64,000 nt of DNA. It comes from Nansenia antarctica (lineage: Eukaryota > Chordata > Actinopteri > Argentiniformes > Microstomatidae). The first letter of the stretch is position 1. The number at the start of each line of letters is the position of its first letter. Of this stretch, positions 11,124 to 21,639 are shown piece by piece. The notes below the pieces were generated by a model. That model did not search any database. It had not been told where the DNA came from and was given only the letters and a program-made list of their open reading frames with translations. Made by a program: the position numbers and the translations under genes. The stretch spans positions 243,544 through 307,543 of the forward strand of contig OZ022347.1 of NCBI GenBank assembly GCA_963989245.1, written 5' to 3'.

Positions 11124-11215
11124 CCAGCTGCACAAACCCGAGTCAAACCAAAGACCGAGTCACTACGTAGTCCTTAACGCAGCTGAACCTCTGCTCTATC
11201 GTTGGCTCCAGCTGC
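11124..11215 (+). repeat. Local duplicated segment, copy 1 (left flank of the telomere-like block)
   Basis: It contains CAGCTGCACAAAC, TCCTTAACGCAGCTGAAC and CTCTATCGTTGGCTC. Related copies lie at 13.64 kb and 15.75 kb. Confidence 0.65.
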
Positions 11216-11218
11216 ACA

Positions 11219-13631
11219 ACCCCTAACCCTAACCCTAACACTCACCCCTAACCCTAACCCTAACCCTAACACTCACCCCTAACCCTAACCCTAACACTAA
11301 CCCCTAACCCTAACACTAACCCCTAACCCTAACCCTAACACTAACACTCACCCCTAACCCTAACCCTAACCCTAACACTCACCCCTAACCCTAACCCTAA
11401 CCCTAACACTAACCCCTAACCCTAACACTAACCCCTAACTCTAACCCTAACACTAACACTCACCCCTAACCCTAACCCTAACCCTAACACTAACACTCAC
11501 CCCTAACCCTAACCCTAACCCTAACACTAACCCCTAACACTAACACTAACCCCTAACCCTAACACTAACACTCACCCCTAACCCTAACCCTAACCCTAAC
11601 ACTAACCCCTAACCCTAACACTAACCCCTAACTCTAACCCTAACACTAACACTCACCCCTAACCCTAACCCTAACCCTAACACTAACCCCTAACCCTAAC
11701 CCTAACACTAACCCCTAACCATAACACTAACACTCACCCCTAACCCTAACCCTAACCCTAACACTAACCCCTAACCCTAACACTAACCCCAACACTAACC
11801 CCTAACTCTAACCCTAACCCTAACCCTAACACTAACACTAACCCTAACACTAACCCTAACCCTAACACTAACACTCACCCCTAACCCTAACCCTAACACT
11901 AACACTAACCCCTAACACTAACACTAACCCCTAACCCTAACACTAACACTCACCCCTAACCCTAACCCTAACCCTAACACTAACCCCTAACCCTAACACT
12001 AACCCCTAACTCTAACCCTAACACTAACACTAACCCCTAACACTAACACTAACCCCTAACCCTAACACTAACACTAACCCCTAACCCTAACACTAACCCT
12101 AACCCTAACCCTAACCCTAACACTAACACTCACCCCTAACCCTAACCCTAACCCTAACCCTAACCCCTAACCCTAACACTCACCCCTAACCCTAACCCTA
12201 ACACTAACACTAACCCTAACACTAACCCTAACCCTAACACTAACCCCTAACCCTAACACTAACCCCTAACCCTAACCCTAACACTAACACTAACCCCTAA
12301 CCCTAACACTAACCCCTAACTCTAACCCTAACACTAACACTAACCCCTAACCCTAACACTCACCCCTAACCCTAACCCTAACACTAACACTAACCCTAAC
12401 ACTAACCCTAACCCTAACACTAACCCCTAACCCTAACACTAACCCCTAACCCTAACCCTAACACTAACACTCACCCCTAACCCTAACCCTAACCCTAACA
12501 CTAACCCCTAACCCTAACACTAACCCCTAACCCTAACACTAACACTAACCCCTAACCCTAACACTAACCCCTAACACTAACCCCTAACACTAACCCTAAC
12601 CCTAACACTAACACTAACCCTAACCCTAACCATAACCCTAACACTAACCCTAACCCTAACACTAACACTAACCCTAACCCTAACCCTAACACTAACACTA
12701 ACCCCTAACCCTAACCCCTAACCCTAACCCCTAACCCTAACACTAACCCCTAACCCTAACACTAACCCTAACCCTAACCCTAACACTAACCCCTAACCCT
12801 AACACTAACACTAACCCTAACCCTAACCCTAACACTAACCCCTAACCCTAACCCTAACCCCTAACCCTAACCCTAACACTAACCCTAACACTAACCCCTA
12901 ACCCTAACACTAACCCCTAACCCTAACACTAACCCCTAACCATAACACTAACCCCTAACCATAACACTAACCCCTAACCATAACACTAACCCCTAACCCT
13001 AACACTAACACTAACCCTAACCCTAACACTAAACCCTAACACTAACCCCTAACCCTAACACTAACCCCTAACACTAAACTAACCCTAACACTAACCCCTA
13101 ACACTAACCCCTAACCCTAACACTAACCCCTAACACTAACCCTAACACTAACCCCTAACACTAACCCTAACACTAACCCTAACACTAACCCCTAACCCTA
13201 ACCCTAACACTAACCCCTAACACTAACCCTAACACTAACCCTAACACTAACCCCTAACCCTAACACTAACCCTAACACTAACCCCTAACACTAACCCTAA
13301 CACTAACCCCTAACACTAACCCCTAACACTAACCCTAACACTAACCCCTAACCCTAACCCTAACACTAACCCCTAACACTAACCCTAACACTAACCCTAA
13401 CACTAACCCCTAACACTAACCCTAACACTAACCCCTAACCCTAACACTAACCCTAACACTAACCCCTAACACTAACCCTAACACTAACCCCTAACACTAA
13501 CCCCTAACACTAACCCTAACACTAACCCCTAACCCTAACACTAACCCCTAACACTAACCCTAACACTAACCCCTAACACTAACCCCTAACACTAACCCTA
13601 ACACTAACCCCTAACCCTAACACTAACCCCG
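11219..13631 (+). repeat. 2.4-kb interstitial telomere-like array
   Basis: Continuous CCCTAA hexamers mixed with two regular variants: CACTAA hexamers and CCCCTAA heptamers, plus occasional CACTCACCCCTAA. Higher-order 12-13-bp periods (CCTAACACTAAC) dominate the right half, while the left half has more pure CCCTAA runs. The G-rich strand is the minus strand and could form G-quadruplexes. The array ends sharply at GCGGCAGGAAGACC. Confidence 0.95.
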
Positions 13632-13634
13632 CGG

Positions 13635-13720
13635 CAGGAAGACCAAGCAACTATGTTGTCCTGTGTTCCTTAAAGCAGTTGAACTGTTGCTCTATTGTTG
13701 GCTCTTAGTGAAATGCTTGA
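13635..13720 (+). repeat. Local duplicated segment, copy 2 (right flank of the telomere-like block)
   Basis: AGACCAAGCAACTATG, TCCTTAAAGCAGTTGAAC and CTCTATTGTTGGCTCTTAG match the left flank at 11.12-11.21 kb with about 85% similarity by eye. Confidence 0.65.
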
Positions 13721-13936
13721 CATAAACTATACGACATGGTCAATAACTGGGGAAGGTTAATCTACAATGCATTTTCGTATTTACGCTTAGTGTATATGTT
13801 CATCATAGCATAGTAGCCTATGTATATCAGGCCATAATTAGGTCACTGGTACCTTACAGGCCCGTGGTACTAGGGTACTTCATAATATCATAGCTTAGTA
13901 TATCATGAGTTCAACTTGGCCCATATTAGGTGAGTG

Positions 13937-14275
13937 GTCTACCCCCCTGTCTGTAGGTCTACCCCCTATCTGCCAATCTACAACCTGTCTGTTGGTCTAC
14001 CCCCTATCTGTCAATCTACAACCTGTCTGTAGGTCTACCCCCTATCTGTCAATCTACAACCTGTCTGTAGGTCTACCCCCTATCTGTCAATCTACAACCT
14101 GTCTGTAGGTCTACCCCCTATCTGTCAATCTACAACCTGTCTGTAGGTCTACCCCCTATCTGTCAATCTACAACCTGTCTGTAGATCCACCCCGTGTCTG
14201 TCAATCTACAACCTGTCTGTAGATCCACCCCGTGTCTGTCAATCTACAACCTGTCTGTAGGTCTACCCTGTGTCG
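13937..14275 (+). repeat. 38-bp minisatellite (~9 units)
   Basis: The unit contains GTCTACCCCCTATCTGTCAA and TCTACAACCTGTCTGTAG. The last units change to GATCCACCCCGTGTCTGTCA. The frame shifts each unit, so the ORFs across it are not coding. Confidence 0.93.
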
Positions 14276-14995
14276 GTCAATCTCACCCCATTTATGGTTA
14301 TGGGGATATCTGTAGGAGCACACCCCATTGCTGCTTGCGGTTATATTTAATACGTGTGTTTGATCATGTGTTTAAGTCCCTCAAGTTACTTGCCCTTAAT
14401 TGGAATGCAGTGCCCTGCGTAAGTAATAGCCATGAGGTTACCATGAGTTACTATTAAGGTTAATTAGGTTAGTTAAAGTAGAGATTCTCAGCTTTGACTT
14501 GAGGGTATTTATGTACTCAGAAATGACAAGTCAGTCAGTCAGTCATGTTTGTTTAAATAGCACATTTACAACGACAAAACAGCCGCCTAAAGTGCACAAA
14601 AGTGCAGTTGTCGAGAGGCTCAACTCAGGTCAAAGGCCAGGGAGAAGAGGTACGTCATCTTAGCTAATGTTTTAAAAGCCTCGACGCTCTGGGCAGATTT
14701 TTCTGAGAAAAATTCTCCTAGCCGAATGGAGAAACTATGGCCGGTCAATCAAAAACTTAGCCAAACCCTGAAGCGTACCAAGTAAACCAAGCAGTTTACT
14801 TTAGCAACATTCCACTGTAAACCAAATAGAGGGTTATAGGACAGGAGAAGCACTTGTATGTTCCATGCTAAATTATATGCACGCAGTATGTCTAGGAAGT
14901 TTTTATTGTTTTATTGCTTTTTCATTGTTTTATTGTTTTACTTGTTGGTTGTTTTTGATGCGATTCGTCTTCGCACATCAAGGAACTGTTTGTCT
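14276..14995. other. Mostly unique sequence with a short LINE tail (14528-14612, minus)
   Basis: AGTCAGTCAGTCAGTCATG, then CACATTTACAACGACAAAAC and AGCCGCC, match the LINE tail at 60.39 kb. No exon or other feature is convincing in the rest. Confidence 0.5.
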
Positions 14996-14997
14996 GT

Positions 14998-15062
14998 CTC
15001 TTCTGTTGTACTGTATGGGAGTGTTGTACTGTATGGGAGTGTTGTCCTGTATGGGAGTGGCT
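14998..15062 (+). repeat. 17-bp tandem repeat (GTACTGTATGGGAGTGTT)
   Basis: Three to four copies, followed by a divergent one. Confidence 0.85.
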
Positions 15063-15559
15063 GTTGGTACGGCCCCTTCCCCTCGTGGACCTCTAACACC
15101 GGGGACAGCGACGGAAACAAGTCACAGACTTTATTGCTCTATCCCTGACAAATACAAGTAGGATCATTGCTTGGCCGATGTATTTGTATCTTTTGTCAAA
15201 TCAAATCAAAAGCAGTGGTGATCTGGTAGGCCATGTCTTGTACAGTGGATGACTGAAGAATGCTCACCATGATTAAGAAAACCCCCCAAAACAACCGTCC
15301 CACAAGTCAGGAACAGTCTCCAGTAGGTAGGCGTGTGGCTACACTGCAAGGTGCAAACCACTAATTAGCCTCAAAGGGTACAGGGTGGTCAGATTACGCA
15401 AGGCACCCTACAAGTCTTTTCATCGGACTGGTTTGACACACACATAGATAGATATTTCTTCGTTTTGAAATGCTGGCAAGTGGCAACACTCCAGAATAAT
15501 TACTCCCAGTTAGGAGTTGCAGATTCCCGGGCAGACAGACCACAGACAGACCACAGATA

Positions 15560-15744
15560 GGGCTTTCACACCGGCAAAGAACCGTGCCGGTTCGCATTCG
15601 CATTCGGAAACCTCCGAACGTTGGCGCTGTCTGGCGAACGATACACTGGTATGAACGCGGGCTCGTTCGCCAGACAGCGCCAACGTTCTGAGGTTTCCGA
15701 ACGCGAAAGCGAACCGGCACGGTTCTTTGCCGGTGTGAAAGCCC
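15560..15744. mobile_element. 185-bp foldback (MITE-like) element
   Basis: The two halves are nearly perfect inverted copies. The ends are GGGCTTTCACACCGGCAAAG and CTTTGCCGGTGTGAAAGCCC, and inside lie TCTGGCGAACG and CGTTCGCCAGA. TA dinucleotides flank both sides (15558-15559, 15745-15746). The TA target suggests a Tc1/mariner-type MITE. The GGGCTTTCACAC end also resembles some hAT ends, so the superfamily is open. Confidence 0.82.
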
Positions 15745-15749
15745 TAAGA

Positions 15750-15840
15750 CAGACCCAAGCTGCACAAACTGCCTCTTTTCTACTGTATTCATTAAAGCAG
15801 TTGACATATTGTTGGCTCTTTGTGAACTATTATGTGTGTT
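15750..15840 (+). repeat. Local duplicated segment, copy 3
   Basis: It has CAAGCTGCACAAAC, CATTAAAGCAGTTGACAT and TATTGTTGGCTC, matching the segments beside the telomere-like array. It sits between the foldback element and the SINE-A array. Confidence 0.6.
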
Positions 15841-15868
15841 TGAGTCCTTTGAGTGACTTGCAAGAAAG

Positions 15869-16405
15869 TGCGGCGGCTGTGTCTCAGGAGGTAGAGGCTG
15901 TGTCTCAGGAGGTAGAGGCTGTGTCTCAGGAGGTAGAGGCTGTGTCTCAGGAGGTAGAGGCTGTGTCTCAGGAGGTAGAGGCTGTGTCTCAGGAGGTAGA
16001 GGCTGTGTCTCAGGAGGTAGAGGCTGTGTCTCAGGAGGTAGAGGCTGTGTCTCAGGAGGTAGAGGCTGTGTCTCAGGAGGTAGAGGCTGTGTCTCAGGAG
16101 GTAGAGGCTGTGGCTCAGGAGGTAGAGGCCGTGTCTCAGGAGGTAGAGGCTGTGTCTCAGGAGGTAGAGGCTGTGTCTCAGGAGGTAGAGGTTGTGTCTC
16201 AGGAGGTAGAGGCTGTGTCTCAGGAGGTAGAGCCGGCGTCAAATGATCGCAAGGTCGGCAGATTGGCGGTTCGAACCCCGGCTGGCCACATGTCGAGGTG
16301 TCCTTGGGCAAGACACTGAATCCCAAATTGGGGTCATTGGTGTGTGAATGTGTGTGTGAATGGGGGAATGAGAGACCGTTGTAAAAGCACTTTGGAATAT
16401 GTAAA
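15869..16405 (+). mobile_element. SINE-A with amplified box A head
   Basis: One SINE-A body (box B-like GGTTCGAACCCCGGCTGG, GTGTCCTTGGGCAAGACAC, then a TGTGTGTGAATGGG tail) is preceded by about 17 tandem copies of a 21-bp unit from its own box A head. The body lacks the CTCCCAGTGAGCGGG part kept by other copies. The long ORFs here on both strands are products of the 21-bp period. Confidence 0.9.
15886..16235 (+). repeat. 21-bp array of SINE-A box A (~17 units)
   Basis: The unit is GGCTGTGTCTCAGGAGGTAG plus A. One unit has GGCTCAGG and one has GGTTGTGTC. The last unit leads directly into the SINE tRNA-like region. Confidence 0.96.
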
Positions 16406-16665
16406 AGTATGTGAACCCCTTGTGCATTTATAGATTTTGTTTGTTTTTACCATGAAATCTTTATTTAATCAGAACCAGTCTTTTTTTATCTGACATAACA
16501 GGTTTATATTAAGCAATTCCATATGTTGGTTTAGAGGGAATCATGCGTGTTGTAGAAAAACTAAATTATAAAGAAATTTGTTCCGGTGCAAAAATAAGTG
16601 AACCTCTTCAGTCAATTGCTTGTGGCACCTCCATTAGCAGCAATAACTTGGAGTAAACGTCTATA
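16395..16665 (+). mobile_element. Tc1-like transposon remnant (end region)
   Basis: AAAAGTATGTGAACCCCTTG, then AATAAGTGAACCTCTTCAGT and GTGGCACCTCCATTAGCAGC are characteristic of the terminal region of a widespread fish Tc1-like element. No transposase catalytic block is left. Confidence 0.65.
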
Positions 16666-16667
16666 TA

Positions 16668-17062
16668 AATATAGATGTACTATTGAGATTTAGAGCCTTT
16701 AGCCGTTCTGCTCCCCGCCTCGGGAACTCTCTGTCTCCTAACATTCTGGAACTCTCTGCCTCCTAACATTCTGGAACTCTCTGTCTGTCTCCTAACATTC
16801 TGGAACTCTCTGTGTCCTAACATTCTGGAACTCTCTGCCACCTAACATACGTAATATTGTATGTATACTTTCAAATCCAGTCTAAAAACACACCTTTTCA
16901 CAATGGCTTACTTGGTTTGATCTCCTGTATTTTGTTTGTTGTTATTTCTGACTTTGCTGTTTTTATCTCACTTTGCTCTGTTGATTTTAATGTTTTGATA
17001 TGTGGTTTTAACTGTCTTGTAAGGTGTCCTTGAGAGCCTTGAAAGGCGCCCATAAATAAAAT

Positions 17063-17130
<68 letters not shown>
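16668..17130 (+). mobile_element. LINE 3' end with ~27-bp internal array and (ATT)n tail
   Basis: It ends with coding for SSLKTHLF-like residues (TCCAGTCTAAAAACACACCT), then GAAAGGCGCCCATAAATAAA and (ATT)n at 17067-17129. The stretch 16718-16855, where related LINEs encode the W-N-S-L-P motif, is about five units of TCTGGAACTCTCTG and CCTAACAT. Confidence 0.78.
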
Positions 17131-17212
17131 GGGCATACCCCTCCAAAAACTTGGCAAGTGCCTTACCAATTAAACGAGGTATGAGCCTCTGTGCTCTGTG
17201 ATAAGGCAGTCT

Positions 17213-17213
17213 T

Positions 17214-17278
<65 letters not shown>
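17213..17278 (+). repeat. (CA)n microsatellite
   Basis: About 33 CA units. Confidence 0.97.
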
Positions 17279-17280
<2 letters not shown>

Positions 17281-17381
17281 CAGGAATGTATAAAGGTGCT
17301 TCTTGTGCAAGTCTGTAAATGTGCAACCTTCACTCTCACCAGTCCCTGTCCCTGAAAACCATGTCAGCCATCCAGGTATGT

Positions 17382-17428
17382 GGGTGTGTGTGTGTGTGTG
17401 GGTGTGTGTTTCGCGGGGGCGTTCGTTG

Positions 17429-17492
<64 letters not shown>
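17382..17492 (+). repeat. (TG)n microsatellite, interrupted
   Basis: Two TG runs separated by TTTCGCGGGGGCGTTCG. Together with the CA run at 17.2 kb they form complementary tracts 100 bp apart. Confidence 0.97.
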
Positions 17493-17495
<3 letters not shown>

Positions 17496-17582
17496 CGGCC
17501 ACTGACTGAATCACTGGAGAGGGAAAGGAAAGGCAGTGAAAGGGAATCCTGAAAGCGGCCGATCCTGAATGCTCCTCCTCTG

Positions 17583-17701
<119 letters not shown>

Positions 17702-17792
17702 GTGACAGTGCATACATTAACAACACAGGGCATTATCCACCTCTCTTCAATGTGTGACAAAGATCTTTATAAACGTAAACTGCTCTTTTTTT

Positions 17793-17795
17793 CTT

Positions 17796-17865
<70 letters not shown>
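17793..17865 (+). repeat. (CT)n microsatellite, second tract
   Basis: About 36 CT units, followed by GTGAGTGAGTGAGTGAGTG. Confidence 0.97.
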
Positions 17866-17869
<4 letters not shown>

Positions 17870-18560
17870 GTGAGTGAGTGAGTGTGTGTGGGAATCGGAA
17901 CAGAACCTTAGTGGCAGGTCAGGTGGTCTAAAGTTACTAATAACCCCCCCGCACGAATAGACTTGTGTTCCGCGTCGTCTTGCCCTTTATGGGAGCTCTT
18001 CCCCCGCAGGCCAGGGAGAGAATGCGTCCCCCCCCCCCCCAGGTGGAGAGCGGGGGCCTGGCCTGGCCCCGTCCCGCGGGGCCGTAACCAGAGGCTTATC
18101 GGAGCGTCGGGCTGGGCTGTAATACTCCTGTGAAAGGTCTTCCAGGACGCCTCCCAATATTGATTTTTCTGGGCAGGAGGGCTGAAACTGAGACCACGAC
18201 TCTGGCCGCCCCCCCCCCCCTTGGAAGCATGGGGGAGGGAGGGAGGAAGGGAGGGAGGAGGACAGGTAGGGATAGTCAGGTGGGGAGGGGTCGGTCATGG
18301 GGGGGGGGCGTCTGGGGACGACTGAGCCAAAGAAGACCCGGACATTGAAAAGGATGAGAAGAAGAAGAAGAAGTGAAAGAGGGAGTGGAGGGAGGGAGGG
18401 AGGGAGGGAGGGTGTGTATGAACCAGCGACCAAAGACAGAGTGAACCAGACGTTGTGTGGGGTGTGTGTGTGTGTGAGGGGGGGAGGGGGGGGGCGTGGG
18501 CGTGATGGGAGGGGGGGTGGGGGGGGGGTATGAGTCAGACACACAAGAGGGAATCCTCGA
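17870..18560. other. GC-rich, poly-C/poly-G and purine-rich low-complexity stretch
   Basis: C runs at 18029 and 18210, G runs at 18300 and 18480-18530, and GGGA/GAAG repeats in between. The ORFs here are proline-, glycine- or arginine-rich frames of low-complexity DNA. No exon is supported. Confidence 0.7.
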
Positions 18561-18895
18561 GAGCATCTGGCTGAACAGCGAGACTCAACGACTCAACAAC
18601 TCAACAAGGCGCTCACGCCCCCGTCACCTGACCCGGGGCCGCGTCCCTGACAGGTGTGAGCCGGGTGACTCACCTGAACAAAGCTGCTCACAAACGTTCT
18701 GTTCACTTCAGAGATGAAGAATTGATTTTAATCTCCCCGAACTTTGTCTTGAGCGATCGTTAGCCGTGGGGCTTGACTGGGATGAGTCACGTTAGAGTTT
18801 AGTTCTGCATCTTCTTCCACAGTAGACACTCTGATCCCCCCCAGCAATGATTTAGGACGACAATTCTGCAATAAGTTTCAAGTTTCTTTATTGAA
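18561..18895. other. Unique stretch, no feature recognised
   Basis: Short ACTCAACAA repeats near 18585. Otherwise nothing that supports a gene or element. Confidence 0.5.
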
Positions 18896-18898
18896 TAT

Positions 18899-19176
18899 GG
18901 TAAACAGACTGACTTATATAGCGCCTTTATCCAAAGTGCTTTACAACGGCCTCTCATTCACCCGTTCACACACACATTCACACACCAATGGCGGGAAGCT
19001 GCCATGCAAGGCGCCGACCCGCTCACTGGGAGCAATTTGGGGTTTCAGTGTCTTGCCCAAGGACACTTCGACATGTGGCCAGCCGGGGGCTCGAACCGCC
19101 GATCTGCCAACCTTGCGATCATTAGACGGCGGCTCTACCTCTTGAGACACAGCCTCTACCCCCTGAGACAGAGCCG
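18899..19176 (-). mobile_element. SINE-A copy with two head units
   Basis: The tail (ATAGCGCCTTTATCCAAAGT), body (CACTGGGAGCAATTTGGGG, TGTCTTGCCCAAGGACAC) and box B (GGCTCGAACCGCC) are present. At the head end the box A unit occurs about twice (CTCTACCTCTTGAGACACAG and CTCTACCCCCTGAGACAGAG), an early stage of the larger arrays. Confidence 0.88.
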
Positions 19177-19617
19177 CCCGTTTTTGCAGTTTGTGAAACT
19201 GAAATACAAGAATATTTACAGTCACGTCAACATCAATGAAATACAACATAAAAATATAAAACACAATTTTGGATAAAAACTGTGATAATAACTTTTGAGT
19301 ATTAATCAAGAAGCTTTGCACTTTGGATGTTTGAAACTCAAAGCAGTAGCCCAGTGTTTATGTCCACAGCCAGAGCCTCTAGTCCCCTGGAGGGATCGCC
19401 ATTCACACATGTGTTAACAAAAGGGTTTGGATGGGTGTTGTCACATTGTCTAGCCTTGTAGAAAACACTGATTCTCTGGGTAATCAACCTTTTGATTGAT
19501 TTCAAAGGAGGAAACTTGATAACGCCGTCACTGAATGCCAGCTGATTATCTAAAACACAAAACAGAACAGACAAAACACTTCCTCTTTAGTACCGACTGA
19601 GATGAATGACTGAGATG

Positions 19618-19830
19618 AAAGACACAATATAACGTGTATATGACACATCAGAATAGACACAATGTAACGTGTATATGACACATCAGAATAGACACAATAT
19701 AACGTGTATATGACACATCAGAATAGACACAATGTAACGTGTATATGACACATCAGAATAGACACAATATAACGTGTATATGACACATCAGAATAGACAC
19801 AATATAACATGTATATGACACATCAGAAAA
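19618..19830 (+). repeat. 35-bp minisatellite (6 units)
   Basis: The unit contains AGACACAATATAACGTGTAT and ATGACACATCAGAAT. Units alternate between CAATAT and CAATGT. Confidence 0.94.
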
Positions 19831-19867
19831 GCAATTCTGAAAACAAAAAACAAAAAAAACATACACA

Positions 19868-19935
19868 ATTGAACTGAATTGAATTGAATTGAATATAACT
19901 TTATTGTCCACCAAGGTGGAACATTGTCTTCGGCT
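19868..19935 (-). mobile_element. LINE 3' tail with (GAATT)n end
   Basis: GAATTGAATTGAATTGAAT, then ATAACTTTATTGTCCACCAA and GGTGGAACATTGTCTTCGGC: a reverse-oriented AATAAAG-type LINE tail. Confidence 0.65.
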
Positions 19936-20021
19936 CACCAAACAGAAAAATCAACACAAGAAGCCAGAAGGCAACCAGCACGACATAACACACAAACAGG
20001 CAGAGACACAACAGGCATTGA

Positions 20022-20410
20022 CAGAGACAGAGACAGAGACAGAGACAGAGACAGAGACAGAGACAGAGACAGAGACAGAGACAGAGACAGAGACAGAGAC
20101 AGAGACAGAGACAGAGACAGAGACAGAGATATAGACAGGGTTAGACATAGACAGGGTTAGACAGAGACAGGGTTAGACAGAGACAGGGTTAGACAGAGAC
20201 AGAGACAGAGACAGAGACAGAGACAGAGACAGAGACAGAGACAGAGACAGAGACAGGGTTAGACAGAGACAGGGTTAGACAGAGACAGAGACAGAGACAG
20301 AGACAGAGACAGAGACATAGACAGGGTTAGACAGAGACAGAGACAGAGACAGAGACATAGACAGGGTTAGACAGAGACAGAGACAGAGACAGGGTTAGAC
20401 ATAGACAGGG
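20022..20410 (+). repeat. Hexamer array (ACAGAG)n with AGACAGGGTTAG inserts
   Basis: Long pure ACAGAG runs are broken by about ten AGACAGGGTTAG or ATAGACAGGGTTAG units. It is compound, with two interleaved unit types. Confidence 0.95.
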
Positions 20411-20686
20411 TTGCACATAAGAAACACATCAACCCAGTTCATGTCTGTGGCTTCCGTCTTGTTGGTCACTTACACGATGGTGTAATATGTTGTCCAGAAA
20501 ACACAGATAGAAGTAAGGCAGAGGTAAGGAACGTCATAAGGAAGGTAGCAAAGGAAAGTGGTTGTTGTTGCACAGTCACTGGCGCTGCGGTCACGTTCCG
20601 CATACCATCGCAGTCTGCCCCAGTGTTCTCACAGTACTGTGAGGTTTCATGACCTAGTTGTTCTCATTAGGAGGAAACAACCCAAG

Positions 20687-20941
20687 AGTTAGAAAGTGAC
20701 CTGTTCTTAATCAGGCATGGGTTCAACTAGGGTTGGGAAATTCCCATACGTTTGGGAAACATTCAGCCCCGGGCCTGAGCTTGATTACTCTTCCTGCTAC
20801 GATTGGTGAACTGATGATTCACTTGCTTAGTCGAATGGATCGATTGTAAGTCGCTTTGGAATAAGGTGTCTGCTAAATGCCCAACATTTCAATGTAAATG
20901 TAGTTAGAAAATGACATGTTCTTAATCAGGCATGGGTTCAA
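20687..20941 (+). mobile_element. Solo LINE-B 3' end between 40-bp direct repeats
   Basis: The middle (about 20765-20901) is the tail of the LINE at 33.36 kb: CTTCCTGCTACGATTGGTGA, ATCGATTGTAAGTCGCTTTG, GTGTCTGCTAAATGC. The flanks 20687-20726 and 20902-20941 are 40-bp direct repeats with two differences (they begin AGTTAGAAA and end CATGGGTTCAA). That is unusually long for a target-site duplication. Confidence 0.75.
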
Positions 20942-20992
20942 ACACAGTTTATTTAGGTCCAACTGTCCAATCTGAATCAAACTAAATTGTGA

Positions 20993-21175
20993 AACATTAC
21001 ATTACATTACGTATTTTACATTTTTGGCATTTAGCAGACGCCTTATTCCAAAGCGACTTACAATTGATACATTTGACTAAGCAAGTGAATCATCAATCCA
21101 CCAGTTGTATCAGGAAGAGTAATCTAGCTCAGGCCAGGGGCCATTGGCAGTCTCCGTGATAGAAGAAAATAATGA
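20993..21175 (-). mobile_element. Solo LINE-B 3' end, inverted copy
   Basis: It starts with an ACATTACATTACATTAC tail, then GGCATTTAGCAGACGCC, TTATTCCAAAGCGACTTACA, and ends CCATTGGCAGTCTCCGTGAT. It lies opposite the copy at 20.7-20.9 kb. Confidence 0.82.
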
Positions 21176-21324
21176 CAAATAAAAATGCCATTATACATCA
21201 ATCACTGGGCAGAGACCCCTGGTACTGGCTAACCCTGTATAATGATACACTGACAGCATCCTGTCCTGACAGGAAGTTACTCAGCGGTGGGGAACACAGT
21301 GTCTTTGTGATTGGCTCCCCACGT

Positions 21325-21461
21325 AGTTCTTAAACTTGAATTGTAAACCTATGCACTTTTTATGTGTCTCTTGAACTGTTCTTAAGCTTGAACTGTCCGA
21401 CTTGCACTTGTGAAACGTGGCCTGGGTGCTGAGCTCCAGTGGTGAGTGTGTTGTTGTGTGA

Positions 21462-21494
<33 letters not shown>

Positions 21495-21636
21495 TGTGTT
21501 GTTGTGTGATCGTGTTTGTGGCCATGAACTGTAGAAACTGAATTGCCCTTCGGGGATAAATAAAGTGTTCTGTATCTGTATCTGTATCTGTATCTGTATC
21601 TGTATCTGTATCTGTATCTGTATCTGTATCTGTAGT
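21325..21636 (+). mobile_element. LINE 3' end with (TGTATC)n tail
   Basis: AACTGAATTGCCCTTCGGGG, then ATAAATAAAGTGTTC, then ten TGTATC units. A TG microsatellite (21466-21492) lies in its 3' UTR. The same tail in reverse is at 21956-22175. Confidence 0.82.
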
Positions 21637-21639
21637 ACC

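Noticed and set aside
15394..16326. 310-codon minus ORF (repeated PPETQPL) and 232-codon plus ORF (repeated AVSQEVE)
   Set aside because: Both are readings of the 21-bp SINE head array plus flanking SINE and foldback DNA.
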